The position numbers and the translations under genes were made by a program. Source: Granulibacter bethesdensis (GTDB lineage Bacteria; Pseudomonadota; Alphaproteobacteria; Acetobacterales; Acetobacteraceae). From it: a DNA stretch of 64,000 nucleotides. The notes under the pieces are model-generated. The model ran no database searches, was not told the DNA's origin, and saw only the letters and a program-made list of their open reading frames with translations. The stretch is from assembly GCF_001889545.1 (NCBI RefSeq), contig NZ_CP018194.1, positions 620,001 through 684,000 on the forward strand. The letters run 5' to 3'. Below are positions 33,725 through 43,566 of the stretch, in pieces (position 1 is the stretch's first letter; each line of letters starts with the position of its first letter).

Positions 33725-34072
33725 ATGCCCAGGCGGGTCCTGACCGGGCGGGTGACCAGCGACAAGATGGACAAGACCGTTACGGTTCTTGTCGATCGGC
33801 GCATTATTCATCCGCTGTACAAGAAGTTTATTCGTAAATCCAAGAAGTATGCCGCGCATGACGAGGCGAATGAGTGCCGTGAAGGCGATATCGTTCGTAT
33901 CGTTGAGTGCCCGCCGATCAGCAAGCGCAAGACCTGGGAAGTGGTCTGGCGTAATGGGCATGTGCTGAGCACCGCCCATAAGGAAGCCATTGACGCTGCC
34001 GCGACCCAGATCGCGCATGCTGAGGCCTCCGGTGAGGCAGCCGCTGCGGCGGCCGAGCATCAGGGAGCCTGA
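33725..34072 (+). CDS. rpsQ: 30S ribosomal protein S17 with Ala-rich C-terminal extension
   Basis: A 115-residue S17, a primary 16S-binding protein. The OB-fold core [20 protein letters not shown] to [15 protein letters not shown] occupies residues 1-75. S17 is usually about 80-90 residues; here residues 80-115 form an extra Ala/Glu/His-rich tail ([10 protein letters not shown]). The tail is in frame with normal codon use, so it appears genuine. Confidence 0.95.
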   Translation: MPRRVLTGRVTSDKMDKTVTVLVDRRIIHPLYKKFIRKSKKYAAHDEANECREGDIVRIVECPPISKRKTWEVVWRNGHVLSTAHKEAIDAAATQIAHAEASGEAAAAAAEHQGA

Positions 34073-34075
34073 TCG

Positions 34076-34444
34076 ATGATTCATCCCGAGACCAACCTGG
34101 AAGTCGCCGATAACAGCGGCGCGCGCCGGGTGCAGTGCATCAAGGTGCTGGGCGGTTCCAAGCGGAAGACCGCCTCGGTCGGCGATGTTATCGTCGTCTC
34201 CGTCAAGGAAGCCATTCCCCGTGGCAAGGTGAAGAAGGGTGACGTTCATCAGGCGGTGATCGTTCGTACCAGCTTCCCCGTGCGCCGTGCTGATGGCAGC
34301 GCGATCCGTTTCGACCGTAACGCGGCCGTGCTGATCAACAAGCAGCAGGAGCCGATCGGCACCCGTATCTTTGGGCCGGTGGTGCGCGAGCTGCGCGGTC
34401 GTAAGTTCATGAAGATCATCTCGCTCGCGCCTGAGGTGCTATAA
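34076..34444 (+). CDS. rplN: 50S ribosomal protein L14
   Basis: A 122-residue L14 at the subunit interface, the binding site of the silencing factor Rsf[21 protein letters not shown] and the C-terminal [12 protein letters not shown] are family hallmarks. Its stop shares one base with the rplX start, indicating coupled translation. Confidence 0.98.
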
Positions 34445-34764
34445 TGGCTGCGAAGATTCGCAAGGGCGACCAGGTTGTCGTCATCTCTGGCGAGGATAAG
34501 GGCAAGCGCGGCGAAGTGCTGCGCGTCATTCCTCGTGAGAACCGGGCCGTTGTGCGTGGCGTCGCGGTTGCCAAGCGGCATCTGAAGCCGCGCGGCATGG
34601 GACAGCCGGGTGGCATTCAGGAACAGGAAGCGCCGGTGGCGATTTCCAATCTGATGTTGGTTGACCCGAAGAGCGACAAGCCCACCCGTGTGGGTTTCCG
34701 CATTCTGGATAATGGTAACAAGGTTCGCGTGGCAAAAGTCACCGGCCAGGTCATCGAGAGCTGA
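34444..34764 (+). CDS. rplX: 50S ribosomal protein L24
   Basis: A 106-residue L24, an initiator of 50S assembly. The KOW motif [20 protein letters not shown] is at the N terminus. The ATG overlaps the rplN stop by one base. Eleven bases separate it from rplE. Confidence 0.97.
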
Positions 34765-34775
34765 GGGAGGGAGCG

Positions 34776-35339
34776 GTGAGCGAAAACCAGTCCAAGCCGC
34801 TGCCGCGGATGCAGCAGCGCTACAATGATGTGGTGCGTGAGGCTCTGCTGAAAGAGTTCGGCTATAACAACGCGATGCGTGTGCCCCGGCTCCAGAAGAT
34901 CGTTATCAATATGGGCGTTGGTGAAGCTGCTGCGGATCAGAAGAAGCTTGATTCCGCTGTTGCCGATCTGACCCTTATTGCCGGTCAGAAGCCGGTCAAG
35001 ACGGTGGCGAAGAAGGCGATTGCCGGCTTCAAGATCCGTAAGGGCCTGCCGATTGGTGCGAAGGTCACACTGCGTAAGGCTCGTATGTACGAGTTCCTTG
35101 ATCGTCTCGTGACGATTGCTCTGCCGCGTGTCCGCGACTTCCGCGGAATTACAGGCAAGGGCTTCGACGGGCGCGGGAACTTCGCCATGGGCCTGAAGGA
35201 ACAGATCGTGTTTCCGGAAATCGTCTACGACAAGGTAGATGCGGTGCGCGGTATGGACATCGTCTTCGTGACGACCGCCGAGACCGATGCGGAAGCCAAG
35301 GCACTGCTGAAGGCGTTCGATCTGCCGTTCGCGGCGTGA
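34776..35339 (+). CDS. rplE: 50S ribosomal protein L5
   Basis: A 187-residue L5 that binds 5S rRNA and the P-site tRNA elbow. It starts at GTG 34776 after GGGAGGGAGCG. Family segments [34 protein letters not shown] and [14 protein letters not shown] are complete. The 91-base gap to rpsN holds a 9-bp hairpin (CTGGCGCTC/GAGTGCCAG, one G-U) and GTCGGG-GAAG-CCCGAC. Confidence 0.97.
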   Translation: MSENQSKPLPRMQQRYNDVVREALLKEFGYNNAMRVPRLQKIVINMGVGEAAADQKKLDSAVADLTLIAGQKPVKTVAKKAIAGFKIRKGLPIGAKVTLRKARMYEFLDRLVTIALPRVRDFRGITGKGFDGRGNFAMGLKEQIVFPEIVYDKVDAVRGMDIVFVTTAETDAEAKALLKAFDLPFAA

Positions 35340-35430
35340 GCGGCTGGCGCTCTGCGGAGTGCCAGTCATCTAAAAGTTTGTTGGAAAACCGTCGGGGAAG
35401 CCCGACAGGTTCCGGAGGGTGAAACAAGGC

Positions 35431-35736
35431 ATGGCCAAGACGTCTGCGGTCAACCGGAATAAAATGCGGGAGCGTATGGCTTCCCGCGACAAGGCGAAGC
35501 GCGCGGCGCTGAAAGCGATCGTCATGGATCGCTCGCTGCCGGTGGAAGATCGGTTCGAGGCAACTCTGCGGCTGGCTCAGCTGCCGCGCAATGGCGCCGC
35601 CAATCGCGTGCGTCTGCGCTGCGAGCTGACGGGCCGTCCCCGTGCGAACTATCGCAAGTTCAAGCTGTGCCGCGTGGCGCTGCGTGACCTGGCCAGCTCC
35701 GGGCAGATTCCCGGTCTGGTCAAGGCGAGCTGGTAA
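35431..35736 (+). CDS. rpsN: 30S ribosomal protein S14
   Basis: A 101-residue, long-form S14 without the zinc cysteines of the short form. The ATG at 35431 gives [20 protein letters not shown]; a GTG four codons upstream is less likely. The C-terminal core includes [20 protein letters not shown] and the final LVKASW. Confidence 0.97.
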   Translation: MAKTSAVNRNKMRERMASRDKAKRAALKAIVMDRSLPVEDRFEATLRLAQLPRNGAANRVRLRCELTGRPRANYRKFKLCRVALRDLASSGQIPGLVKASW

Positions 35737-35747
35737 GGAGCCGGATC

Positions 35748-36146
35748 ATGCAGCTTTCTGATCCGTTGGGCGATCTGCTCACACGTATTCGTAACGCGCA
35801 GCGTAGCCGTCACGCCACCTGCGTGTCCCCCGCTTCGAAGCTTCGTGCCAATGTGCTCGAAGCCCTGAAGCGTGAGGGTTATATCCGTGGTTATACCTCG
35901 GAAGAACTTCGCCCGGGTATTTCTCAGCTCCGCGTCGAGCTGAAGTACAATGATGGCGAACCAGTGATCAAGGAGATCACGCGCGTGTCCAAGCCGGGCC
36001 GCCGCGTGTATTCCAAGATCAAGGAATTGCCGCGCGTCTATGCTGGCCTGGGTGTTTCCATCCTGTCCACGCCGCGTGGTGTGTTGAGCGACAATGAGGC
36101 CCGCGCTGCCAATGTTGGCGGCGAAGTCCTCTGCCGCGTGTTCTAA
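35748..36146 (+). CDS. rpsH: 30S ribosomal protein S8
   Basis: A 132-residue S8, a central 16S assembly protein and known spc-operon repressor in E. coli. N terminus [19 protein letters not shown] and C terminus [20 protein letters not shown] are typical. Eleven bases separate it from rpsN. Confidence 0.98.
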   Translation: MQLSDPLGDLLTRIRNAQRSRHATCVSPASKLRANVLEALKREGYIRGYTSEELRPGISQLRVELKYNDGEPVIKEITRVSKPGRRVYSKIKELPRVYAGLGVSILSTPRGVLSDNEARAANVGGEVLCRVF

Positions 36147-36161
36147 GGGGGAGGGCGAGAC

Positions 36162-36695
36162 ATGTCACGCGTTGGCAAATATCCCGTCGAGATCCCGCAG
36201 GGCGTGCAGGTGGCAATCGCCAACAACGTTCTGACGGCGAAGGGTAAGCTGGGGGAACTCTCCCTGCCTCTGACCGATCTGGTGGATACCACCATCGAAG
36301 GCAATCAGGTGAAAGTCGCCCCCCGGGGTAATGATCGCCGTGCCCGTATGATGTGGGGCACCACCCGTGCGCTGGTTGCGAATATGGTGAAGGGGGTTTC
36401 CACGGGCTATGTCCGTTCCCTGGAAATCAACGGCACCGGTTATCGCGCCGCCGTGCAGGGCAATGCACTGGTTCTGAATCTGGGTTACTCGCACGACATC
36501 ACTTATCCGGTTCCGGCCGGTATCAAGATCACCACACCGCGTCCAACGGCTGTGACGATCGAGGGTGTCGACAAGCGTCTGGTTGGACAGGTCGCTTCTG
36601 AGCTGCGTCAGCTGCGTCTGCCTGAGCCGTATAAGGGCAAGGGCGTCCGCTACGACAATGAAGAGATCCGTCGCAAGGAAGGTAAGAAGAAGTAA
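36162..36695 (+). CDS. rplF: 50S ribosomal protein L6
   Basis: A 177-residue L6 near the sarcin-ricin loop. [19 protein letters not shown] and the C-terminal signature [20 protein letters not shown] are present. It is followed one base later by rplR. Confidence 0.98.
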
Positions 36696-36696
36696 G

Positions 36697-37056
36697 ATGC
36701 CGAGCATCGATCTTCAGGAGCGTCGGAAACAGCGTCTGCGTTTCCAGCTCCGCGCCAAGGCCAATGGCCGGCCGCGCTTGTCCGTGTTCCGTTCTGGGCG
36801 GCATATTTATGCTCAGGTGATCGACGATGCTGCCGGCCGTACGCTGGCTGCCGCGTCTTCCCTTGAGAAGCCGCTGCGTGAGCAGCTTCGCACCGGCGCC
36901 GACCGTGAGGCCGCGTCCGCTGTTGGCAAGCTGATCGCCGAGCGTGCCCAGGCCGCCGGGGTGTCTGCCGTGGTCTTCGACCGTGGCTCCTATCTGTATC
37001 ACGGTCGCGTCAAGGCGCTGGCCGAAGCCGCCCGCGAAGGCGGGCTGGCCTTCTAA
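36697..37056 (+). CDS. rplR: 50S ribosomal protein L18
   Basis: A 119-residue L18 that binds 5S rRNA. The ATG at 36697 directly after the rplF stop is used; the longer frame overlaps rpl[21 protein letters not shown] and [20 protein letters not shown] are hallmarks. Confidence 0.97.
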
Positions 37057-37067
37057 GGGGACCAACT

Positions 37068-37640
37068 ATGGCACGTGAACCCAGGGAAGGTCGTGGCGGT
37101 CGCGAGCGCGAGGCCGACGATATCATTGATAAGCTGGTGACGATCAATCGCGTCGCCAAAGTGGTGAAGGGCGGCCGTCGTTTCGCTTTCGCTGCTCTGG
37201 TGGTCGTGGGTGACCAGAAAGGCCGGGTCGGCTATGGGGCGGGCAAGGCACGTGAAGTGCCGGAAGCCATCCGCAAGGCGACCGAGCGCGCGAAGCGCAG
37301 CATGATCCGCGTTCCGATGAAGGAAGGCCGCACGCTGCATCACGACGTGTATGGTCATTTTGGCGCGGGTAAGGTGGTGCTTCGCAGCGCTACAGCCGGT
37401 ACCGGCATCATCGCAGGCGGCCCGATGCGCGCCGTCTTCGAAAGCCTCGGCATCGGTGACGTCGTGGCAAAGAGCCTCGGCAGCCGTAACCCGCATAACA
37501 TGGTAAAGGCGACGTTTGCCGCCCTGGAACGCTGTTCGAGCCCGCGCTCTGTTGCGTCCCGTCGTGGCAAGAAAGTCTCCGATATCCTCGGTCGCCGTGA
37601 ACCGGTCGCCGGGCAGGAAGGGGAAGAGGCTCATGCCTAA
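37068..37640 (+). CDS. rpsE: 30S ribosomal protein S5
   Basis: A 190-residue S5 affecting decoding fidelity. The signature [20 protein letters not shown] is followed by [12 protein letters not shown]. The acidic-basic N terminus and the C-terminal tail (GQEGEEAHA) are longer than in E. coli. Its last eight bases overlap rpmD. Confidence 0.97.
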   Translation: MAREPREGRGGREREADDIIDKLVTINRVAKVVKGGRRFAFAALVVVGDQKGRVGYGAGKAREVPEAIRKATERAKRSMIRVPMKEGRTLHHDVYGHFGAGKVVLRSATAGTGIIAGGPMRAVFESLGIGDVVAKSLGSRNPHNMVKATFAALERCSSPRSVASRRGKKVSDILGRREPVAGQEGEEAHA

Positions 37641-37824
37641 GCTCCGCGTTACGCAGATCGCCTCCGTGGCCGGGCGCAAGCCGGGCCAGAAGGAGACACT
37701 GATCGGTCTCGGCCTGAACAAGATCGGGCGCACCCGTGTTCTGGAGGATACTCCTTCCATCCGTGGTATGACCCGCAAGGTGGCCCACCTTATCCAGGTG
37801 GAGGAAACCAATGAAGCTGAATGA
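37633..37824 (+). CDS. rpmD: 50S ribosomal protein L30
   Basis: A 63-residue L30. The ATG at 37633 lies inside the end of rpsE and gives [20 protein letters not shown], the usual N terminus and length. Its own end overlaps the rplO start by 14 bases, so rpsE-rpmD-rplO are probably coupled. Confidence 0.96.
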   Translation: MPKLRVTQIASVAGRKPGQKETLIGLGLNKIGRTRVLEDTPSIRGMTRKVAHLIQVEETNEAE

Positions 37825-38293
37825 ACTGCGCGATAACCATGGCGCACGTCCGAAATCTAAGCGTCTTGGCCGTGGTATCGGCTCCGGCAAGGGTAAAACC
37901 TCCGGTAAGGGCGTGAAGGGTCAGAAGGCACGTGAAGGCGTTTCGCTGAACGGGTTCGAGGGCGGCCAGCTCCCGATCTATCGTCGTCTGCCGAAGCGTG
38001 GCTTCGTCAACATTTTCCGCAAGGAATATGCGCCGCTGAATATCGGCACCCTGAATGATGCGATCGAAGCCGGTCGCGTCGATGCCAGCCAGGAAATCAC
38101 CGAGGACGCCCTGCGCGCCGCGGGTCTGGTTCGTGGTGGCAAGGTTGCGGGCGTTCGTCTGCTGGCCCGTGGTGAAATCACCCGTGCGGTGAAGATCACT
38201 GTGGCCGGTGCCTCTGCTGCGGCGCGTGCTGCGGTTGAGCAGGCAGGCGGCAGCGTCACCACCACCGTGGTGGCAGAAGCAGCAGAAGCCTGA
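37811..38293 (+). CDS. rplO: 50S ribosomal protein L15
   Basis: A 160-residue L15. [20 protein letters not shown] and the Gly/Lys-rich [19 protein letters not shown] are hallmarks. It is followed by a 229-base gap before secY, unusually long within this packed operon. Confidence 0.97.
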   Translation: MKLNELRDNHGARPKSKRLGRGIGSGKGKTSGKGVKGQKAREGVSLNGFEGGQLPIYRRLPKRGFVNIFRKEYAPLNIGTLNDAIEAGRVDASQEITEDALRAAGLVRGGKVAGVRLLARGEITRAVKITVAGASAAARAAVEQAGGSVTTTVVAEAAEA

Positions 38294-38398
38294 TCAGGAT
38301 CGTTCTTCTCTTTATCTGCCCTTCAAGGGCACGGTAAAAGAGGAGATCGCACTCTGATGGATGACTCGCTTGTCAGCAAACGCTGATCGAACGATATA

Positions 38399-38431
38399 TG
38401 TGGCGCCTTCCGCCCTGCGGTTGGCGCCACA
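38399..38431 (+). promoter_or_regulatory. Strong stem-loop in the rplO-secY gap
   Basis: TGTGGCGCC pairs with GGCGCCACA and, across a small TT/TT internal loop, CCGC pairs with GCGG around CCT. Thirteen base pairs in all, 91 bases before secY. No U-run follows. It may be a processing or attenuation element separating secY-adk from the ribosomal genes. Confidence 0.5.
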
Positions 38432-38522
38432 GTCCTGAAAAGGGGCCTGTTACAGCGCGCTGGAGCCAGGAACTGATCAGCCAGCGTGCTTATTGATCGC
38501 CTGACCACAGGGGGAAAGTCTT

Positions 38523-39866
38523 ATGGCCTCGGCGGCCGAGCAGCTTGCTTCTAATTTCAATCTCAGCACCTTCTCCAAGGCGACCGAGCTTAAAAAGCGG
38601 ATATGGTTCACCCTTGCGGCGCTGATCGTTTATCGTATCGGTACCTATGTTCCGGTGCCTGGGGTCGATGCCTCTGTCATCGGCGATATGTTCAATCAGC
38701 AGGGTGGCGGCATCCTGGGCATGTTTGACATGTTCTCCGGCGGTGCGCTCAGTCGTATGACCGTGTTCGCGCTGAACATCATGCCGTATATCAGCGCCAG
38801 CATCATCGTTCAGTTGCTGACAGCCGCTGTGCCGTCGCTGGAAGCCCTCAAGAAAGAGGGTGAGACCGGTCGGCGCAAGATGAACGAATATACCCGTTAT
38901 CTCACTGTTCTGATCGCATTGCTGCAATCCTATGGCATTGCCGCAGGGCTGGAGGGGATGCAGGGACCACATGGCGCTGCGGTGATTGATCCGGGCTGGT
39001 TTTTCCGCCTGTCCTGCGTGGTAACGCTGGTCGGTGGAACAATGTTCCTGATGTGGTTGGGCGAGCAGATTACGGCACGCGGCGTTGGGAATGGTATTTC
39101 GCTGATTATCTTTGCGGGTATTGTCGCCAATCTGCCCCATGCGCTCGGCAATCTGCTTCAGATGAGCCGCAATAATGCCCTTTCCCTGCCATCTCTGCTG
39201 GCTGTGATGGTGATTGCCGTCGCAGTGATTGCCTTTGTCGTCTTTATGGAGCGTGCCCAGAGACGTGTGGTGGTGCAGTATCCCAAGCGCCAGGTCGGAA
39301 ATCGCATGTTCGGCGGCGATAGCACGCATATGCCGCTGAAGGTGAACACTGCAAACGTGATACCGCCGATTTTCGCCAGTTCCCTCCTGCTGATTCCGGC
39401 CACGATTGCCGGTTTCTCGAAGAATTCGGGCAATGGCTGGCTGAGCTGGCTGTCCGGGCAGCTGGGCCATGGGCAACCCATCTATATGCTGCTCTATGCT
39501 GGCCTGATCATCTTCTTCTCCTATTTCTATACGGCGGTGGTGTTCAATCCGCAGGAGACGGCGGATAATCTGAAGAAAAATGGCGGTTTCATTCCTGGTA
39601 TTCGTCCGGGTAAAGCGACGGCCGATTATTTCGATCGTATTCTGACCAGGCTGACGACGGTTGGTGCGATCTATCTGGTGATTGTTTGTCTGCTGCCGGA
39701 GTTTCTGATCAGCAAGTTCGGTGTACCGTTCTATTTCGGCGGCACCAGCCTGATGATCGTGGTCTCGGTTACTATGGATACCGTGACCCAGGTACAGTCT
39801 CATTTGCTGGCGCATCAGTATGAAGGTCTGATTCGTCGCGCACGTACAAAAGGAAAAGGCCGATGA
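38523..39866 (+). CDS. secY: Preprotein translocase subunit SecY
   Basis: A 447-residue central channel protein of the Sec translocon in the inner membrane, with about ten transmembrane helices. Typical parts are [13 protein letters not shown] in the plug region and the cytoplasmic loop carrying [21 protein letters not shown], then the C-terminal loop [25 protein letters not shown] precedes the ATG. Its stop overlaps the adk start (ATGA). Confidence 0.98.
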   Translation: MASAAEQLASNFNLSTFSKATELKKRIWFTLAALIVYRIGTYVPVPGVDASVIGDMFNQQGGGILGMFDMFSGGALSRMTVFALNIMPYISASIIVQLLTAAVPSLEALKKEGETGRRKMNEYTRYLTVLIALLQSYGIAAGLEGMQGPHGAAVIDPGWFFRLSCVVTLVGGTMFLMWLGEQITARGVGNGISLIIFAGIVANLPHALGNLLQMSRNNALSLPSLLAVMVIAVAVIAFVVFMERAQRRVVVQYPKRQVGNRMFGGDSTHMPLKVNTANVIPPIFASSLLLIPATIAGFSKNSGNGWLSWLSGQLGHGQPIYMLLYAGLIIFFSYFYTAVVFNPQETADNLKKNGGFIPGIRPGKATADYFDRILTRLTTVGAIYLVIVCLLPEFLISKFGVPFYFGGTSLMIVVSVTMDTVTQVQSHLLAHQYEGLIRRARTKGKGR

Positions 39867-40543
39867 GCAAACGTCTGAACCTGATCCTGCTCGGTCCGCC
39901 GGGTGCCGGCAAAGGGACGCAGGCAAAGCGTTTGCAGGACAAGCACGGCATTGCGCAGATCAGCACAGGGGACATGCTCCGTGCTGAGGTTGCGGCTGGC
40001 AGTGGGATCGGCTTGCGCGCCAAGACGATCATGGAAAGCGGCGCGTTGATGCCGGATGATGTGATCATCGATATGTTGTCCGGGCGGATCGGCCAGCCTG
40101 ATTGCGCGAACGGCTTCATTCTGGACGGTTTTCCGCGCACGGTGCCGCAGGCGGAAGCGCTTGATGAAATGCTGACCAGTAAGGCGCTTGAGTTGTCAGT
40201 TGTCATTGAACTCGCGGTGGATGACGCGACTCTGGTTGATCGCATCGCCGGGCGCTTCACATGCAGCAAATGCGGCACTGGTTACCATGATACGTTCAAG
40301 CCGACGGCGGAAGCGGGCGTGTGCGATCAGTGCGGGAGCACAGAGTTCGTTCGTCGGGCGGATGATAACAGAGAGACGGTTGTCGCTCGTCTGGAAGCGT
40401 ATCACCGCCAGACTGCACCGATTCTCCCGTATTATAAGGCGCAGGGCCGCCTGCGTTCTGTCGATGGCATGGCGGATATGGACACTGTGACCGAAGCCAT
40501 CGAGTCGATTCTTGATGATGTGGCGCAGCCTGCGCGCGCCTGA
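39863..40543 (+). CDS. adk: Adenylate kinase
   Basis: A 226-residue enzyme interconverting ATP+AMP and 2 ADP. The P-loop is [16 protein letters not shown]. The lid holds a four-cysteine zinc site ([10 protein letters not shown] ... CDQCGS), a feature common outside the enteric bacteria. [13 protein letters not shown] is the AMP-binding region. It overlaps secY by four bases, the usual alphaproteobacterial arrangement, and is followed by a terminator. Confidence 0.97.
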   Translation: MSKRLNLILLGPPGAGKGTQAKRLQDKHGIAQISTGDMLRAEVAAGSGIGLRAKTIMESGALMPDDVIIDMLSGRIGQPDCANGFILDGFPRTVPQAEALDEMLTSKALELSVVIELAVDDATLVDRIAGRFTCSKCGTGYHDTFKPTAEAGVCDQCGSTEFVRRADDNRETVVARLEAYHRQTAPILPYYKAQGRLRSVDGMADMDTVTEAIESILDDVAQPARA

Positions 40544-40569
40544 TCCCTGCATTTTTGATGCTGCAACAG

Positions 40570-40611
40570 GAGCGTTGGCCCCTTGAGAGGTGGGGCTGGC
40601 GCTCTTATTGT
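40570..40611 (+). terminator. Intrinsic terminator after adk
   Basis: GAGCGTTGGCCCC (40570-40582) pairs with GGGGCTGGCGCTC (40592-40604; three G-U pairs), followed by TTATTGT. It closes the long ribosomal operon before the rpsM promoter. Confidence 0.65.
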
Positions 40612-40728
40612 ATGTCCAGCAATGCTGCGGGTGACCGGATCCGGTCTTTTTTGACTCGACATGCACAATGCGCATGGTTGCCGCTTGACATATGAGTATG
40701 CGGCTCACGAGAAGTTGATCTGTTGTCG

Positions 40729-40756
40729 TTGACTCATTCGGCAGGGTCGCTATAAG
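40729..40756 (+). promoter_or_regulatory. Promoter of the rpsM-rpsK-rpoA-rplQ operon
   Basis: TTGACT (40729-40734), 16 bases, TATAAG (40751-40756) gives a near-consensus housekeeping sigma promoter, with a GTCCCGCC discriminator. A leader of about 150 bases (to 40910) follows. The remainder of the 367-base gap after adk holds the terminator and no gene; an in-frame reading from 40809 is leader, not protein. Confidence 0.75.
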
Positions 40757-40910
40757 TCCCGCCTCTGGCCGTGCTTGAGGGATCGGGCGCGCCTAATCGA
40801 ATCATTTCATGACGCGACGCGGCCCGCATGGCGGATCACCCGGCGCATCGTTCACTGTTCCTTCCCGACTATCCGTGGAAGGGGCGGCGGCTAATATGGA
40901 GAGGCGTAGC

Positions 40911-41288
40911 GTGGCGCGTATTGCCGGCGTAAACATTCCGACCAACAAGCGCGTGGCGATCAGCCTGCGTTATATCTATGGCATTGGTCCTGCTCAGGCG
41001 CAGAAAATCTGCACCGAGCTGTCGATCCCGGACGAGCGCCGGGTGAACCAGTTGAGCGATGACGAGATTCTGCGGATCCGCGAGCTGATTGATCGTGAAT
41101 ATCGCGTGGAGGGTGACCTCCGTCGCGAAGTTGCGATGAACATCAAGCGGCTGATGGATTTGGGCTGCTATCGTGGCCTGCGTCATCGTCGTGGCCTGCC
41201 GGTGCGCGGTCAGCGCACGCACACGAATGCCCGTACCCGCAAGGGCAAGGCCGTGGCGATTGCCGGTAAGAAGAAGGTCACCCGTTAA
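40911..41288 (+). CDS. rpsM: 30S ribosomal protein S13
   Basis: A 125-residue S13 contacting P-site tRNA and the subunit bridge. GTG at 40911 follows GGAGAGG and gives [20 protein letters not shown], the exact family start. The C terminus has [19 protein letters not shown]. rpsD is absent from the operon, as usual in alphaproteobacteria. Confidence 0.97.
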   Translation: MARIAGVNIPTNKRVAISLRYIYGIGPAQAQKICTELSIPDERRVNQLSDDEILRIRELIDREYRVEGDLRREVAMNIKRLMDLGCYRGLRHRRGLPVRGQRTHTNARTRKGKAVAIAGKKKVTR

Positions 41289-41344
41289 GGCTTCGGCCTT
41301 TCCGGTGCGTTCCCGTTCGACAGACAGCTCAGGATCACCTCATT

Positions 41345-41740
41345 ATGGCTCGTAATGCCACCTCTTCGCGTCCCCGTAAAAAGGAACGCAAGAATATCTC
41401 TTCCGGCGTGGCGCATGTTGCCGCGACCTTCAACAACACGATGATCACGATCAGCGATGCCCAGGGCAACGCGATCGCCTGGTCCTCGGCCGGTGCGCAG
41501 GGCTTCAAGGGAAGCCGCAAGTCCACCCCGTATGCGGCGCAGGTCGCGGCGGAAGACGCAGGCCGCAAGGCGCGCGAGCATGGCATGGAGACGCTGGAGA
41601 TCGAGGTGAGCGGTCCTGGCTCCGGACGTGAAAGCGCCCTCCGTGCGCTGCAGGCGGTTGGCTTCGCGATCACCGCGATCCGCGATACCACGCCGATCCC
41701 GCATAACGGTTGCCGTCCTCGGAAGCGTCGCCGCGTCTGA
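41345..41740 (+). CDS. rpsK: 30S ribosomal protein S11
   Basis: A 131-residue S11 of the 30S platform. [18 protein letters not shown] and the C-terminal [16 protein letters not shown] are hallmarks. Length is normal. It is followed by rpoA after 116 bases. Confidence 0.98.
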   Translation: MARNATSSRPRKKERKNISSGVAHVAATFNNTMITISDAQGNAIAWSSAGAQGFKGSRKSTPYAAQVAAEDAGRKAREHGMETLEIEVSGPGSGRESALRALQAVGFAITAIRDTTPIPHNGCRPRKRRRV

Positions 41741-41856
41741 GACGCGAGTGGCAATTGTCCCGGACAAAATACGATCCGGGGTGGATCCAGCCGGCATTGG
41801 CGTGAGGGACGATGTCCCCGTCAGTGTCGGCCTAACCTTTTGACAAGAGGCGAAGC

Positions 41857-42876
41857 GTGGTCATCCAGAGGAACTGGCAGTCTCTGATCAAGCCGGAAAA
41901 GCTCGATGTGGAGCCCGGCAACGAGCCGTCGCGTATCGCGACCATCGTGGCGGAGCCGCTGGAGCGCGGCTTCGGCATGACGCTCGGCAACGCCATCCGT
42001 CGTATTCTGCTGTCATCCCTGCAGGGTGCGGCAGTGACGGCTGTGCAGATTGACGGCGTGCTGCATGAATTCTCGTCTGTCGCCGGTGTGCGTGAAGACG
42101 TTACGGATATCGTCCTGAATATCAAGCAGCTGGCCCTTCGCATGCATGGCGAAGGCCCGAAGCGCATGATGCTGACAGCAACCGGCCCGGGCGAAGTCAC
42201 GGCTGGTCAGATTCAGGCCGGTCATGACATTGAGATCATGAACCCCGATCTCGTCCTTTGCACGCTGGATGACGGCGTGAAGCTGGGCATGGAGTTCACG
42301 GTCAATCTCGGTAAGGGCTATGTCCCGGCCAGCCAGAACCGGCAGGAAGACAGCCCGATCGGTCTGATCCCGATCGACGCCATCTACTCTCCCGTTCGCC
42401 GCGTGTCCTACAAGGTGGAGCCGACCCGCGTTGGTCAGGTCACCGATTATGACAAGCTGCTGCTGACGGTCGAAACCAATGGTGCGGTGACTCCGGAAGA
42501 CTCGGTGGCTCTGGCCGCCCGTATTCTTCAGGATCAGCTTCAGCTCTTCATCAACTTCGAAGAGCCGCAGCAGGTCCGTCACGACGAACCGCAGGACGAC
42601 CTGCCGTTCAACCGCAATCTGCTGCGTAAGGTGGATGAGCTGGAACTGTCGGTTCGCAGCGCCAACTGTCTCAAGAACGACAATATCGTCTATATCGGCG
42701 ATCTGGTGCAGAAATCCGAGCAGGAAATGCTGCGCACCCCGAATTTCGGGCGCAAGTCGCTGAACGAGATCAAGGAAGTCCTCGCCAATATGGGACTTTC
42801 CCTCGGCATGAGTGTGTCCGGCTGGCCGCCGGAAAATATTGAAGACCTGGCCAAGCGGTTGGAAGAGCCCTTCTGA
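41857..42876 (+). CDS. rpoA: RNA polymerase alpha subunit
   Basis: A 339-residue alpha subunit. The N-terminal assembly domain has [20 protein letters not shown] near residue 36. The C-terminal domain, which binds UP elements and activators, spans about 255-320 ([20 protein letters not shown] and [20 protein letters not shown]). It starts at GTG 41857 after GAGGCGAAGC. Length is normal. Confidence 0.98.
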   Translation: MVIQRNWQSLIKPEKLDVEPGNEPSRIATIVAEPLERGFGMTLGNAIRRILLSSLQGAAVTAVQIDGVLHEFSSVAGVREDVTDIVLNIKQLALRMHGEGPKRMMLTATGPGEVTAGQIQAGHDIEIMNPDLVLCTLDDGVKLGMEFTVNLGKGYVPASQNRQEDSPIGLIPIDAIYSPVRRVSYKVEPTRVGQVTDYDKLLLTVETNGAVTPEDSVALAARILQDQLQLFINFEEPQQVRHDEPQDDLPFNRNLLRKVDELELSVRSANCLKNDNIVYIGDLVQKSEQEMLRTPNFGRKSLNEIKEVLANMGLSLGMSVSGWPPENIEDLAKRLEEPF

Positions 42877-42980
42877 TAATCGCCTTTTGACAAGACCGCG
42901 TCCGGTTCCGGTTTTCTGCCCTGCAAAAACAGGGGTCAAAAAACAGGTGCGCCGAGGCGCCCAACAGAGATATAGGGCGT

Positions 42981-43011
42981 TCCCCGTAGCCGCGATAAGC
43001 GGTAGCGGGGA
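42981..43011 (+). promoter_or_regulatory. Stem-loop between rpoA and rplQ
   Basis: TCCCCG (42981-42986) pairs with CGGGGA (43006-43011), and CCGC (42990-42993) with GCGG around GATAA, with a symmetric TAG/TAG internal loop. It ends 23 bases before rplQ. No U-run follows. Confidence 0.4.
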
Positions 43012-43034
43012 GCGTTCTCAGGAGATCGAAGACT

Positions 43035-43451
43035 ATGCGCCATGGTATTGCCGGCCGGAAGCTCGGCGTTACGTCCAGCCACAGGCAGGCCATGTTCCGC
43101 AACATGGCCGTTGCCCTTATCAAGCACGAGCAGATCACGACGACGCTGCCGAAGGCGAAGGAACTTCGTCCGGTCGCCGAGAAGCTGATCACCCTTGGCA
43201 AGCGCGGCGGTCTGCATGCACGCCGTCAGGCTTATGCCCAGCTGCGTGACGAAGTGATCGTTACCAAGCTCTTCAGTGCGATCGCTGAGCGCTACAAGGC
43301 CCGTCAGGGTGGTTACACCCGTGTTCTGAAGGCAGGCGTTCGCTATGGCGATGCTGCTTCCATGGCGGTGATTGAGCTGGTTGATCGCGATGTTTCCGCC
43401 AAGGGACAGGATAGCGGTCCCCGTCCGGAACGTGACGAAACCGAGGAATAA
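43035..43451 (+). CDS. rplQ: 50S ribosomal protein L17
   Basis: A 138-residue L17. [20 protein letters not shown] is the family N terminus. The Asp/Glu/Arg-rich C-terminal tail ([11 protein letters not shown]) is a modest extension. It is the last gene of the operon, closed by a terminator 49 bases on. Confidence 0.97.
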   Translation: MRHGIAGRKLGVTSSHRQAMFRNMAVALIKHEQITTTLPKAKELRPVAEKLITLGKRGGLHARRQAYAQLRDEVIVTKLFSAIAERYKARQGGYTRVLKAGVRYGDAASMAVIELVDRDVSAKGQDSGPRPERDETEE

Positions 43452-43499
43452 GCCTTTCGTTTTTTCGGAAACGATGCGCTGACCTGGATAGACGGCAGG

Positions 43500-43524
43500 C
43501 CCCTGGAGCAATCCGGGGGTTTTT
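43500..43524 (+). terminator. Intrinsic terminator after rplQ
   Basis: CCCCTGGA (43500-43507) pairs with TCCGGGGG (43512-43519; one G-U) around GCAA, followed by TTTTT (43520-43524). Confidence 0.8.
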
Positions 43525-43566
43525 CGTTTGTTGATCCCTGTCATGAAAGCTTCAGCCGGGCAGCCG

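Noticed and set aside
40809-40910. 34-residue N-terminal extension of S13 from an upstream ATG
   Set aside because: S13 of normal length starts at GTG 40911 after GGAGAGG; the extension is leader sequence following the mapped promoter motif.
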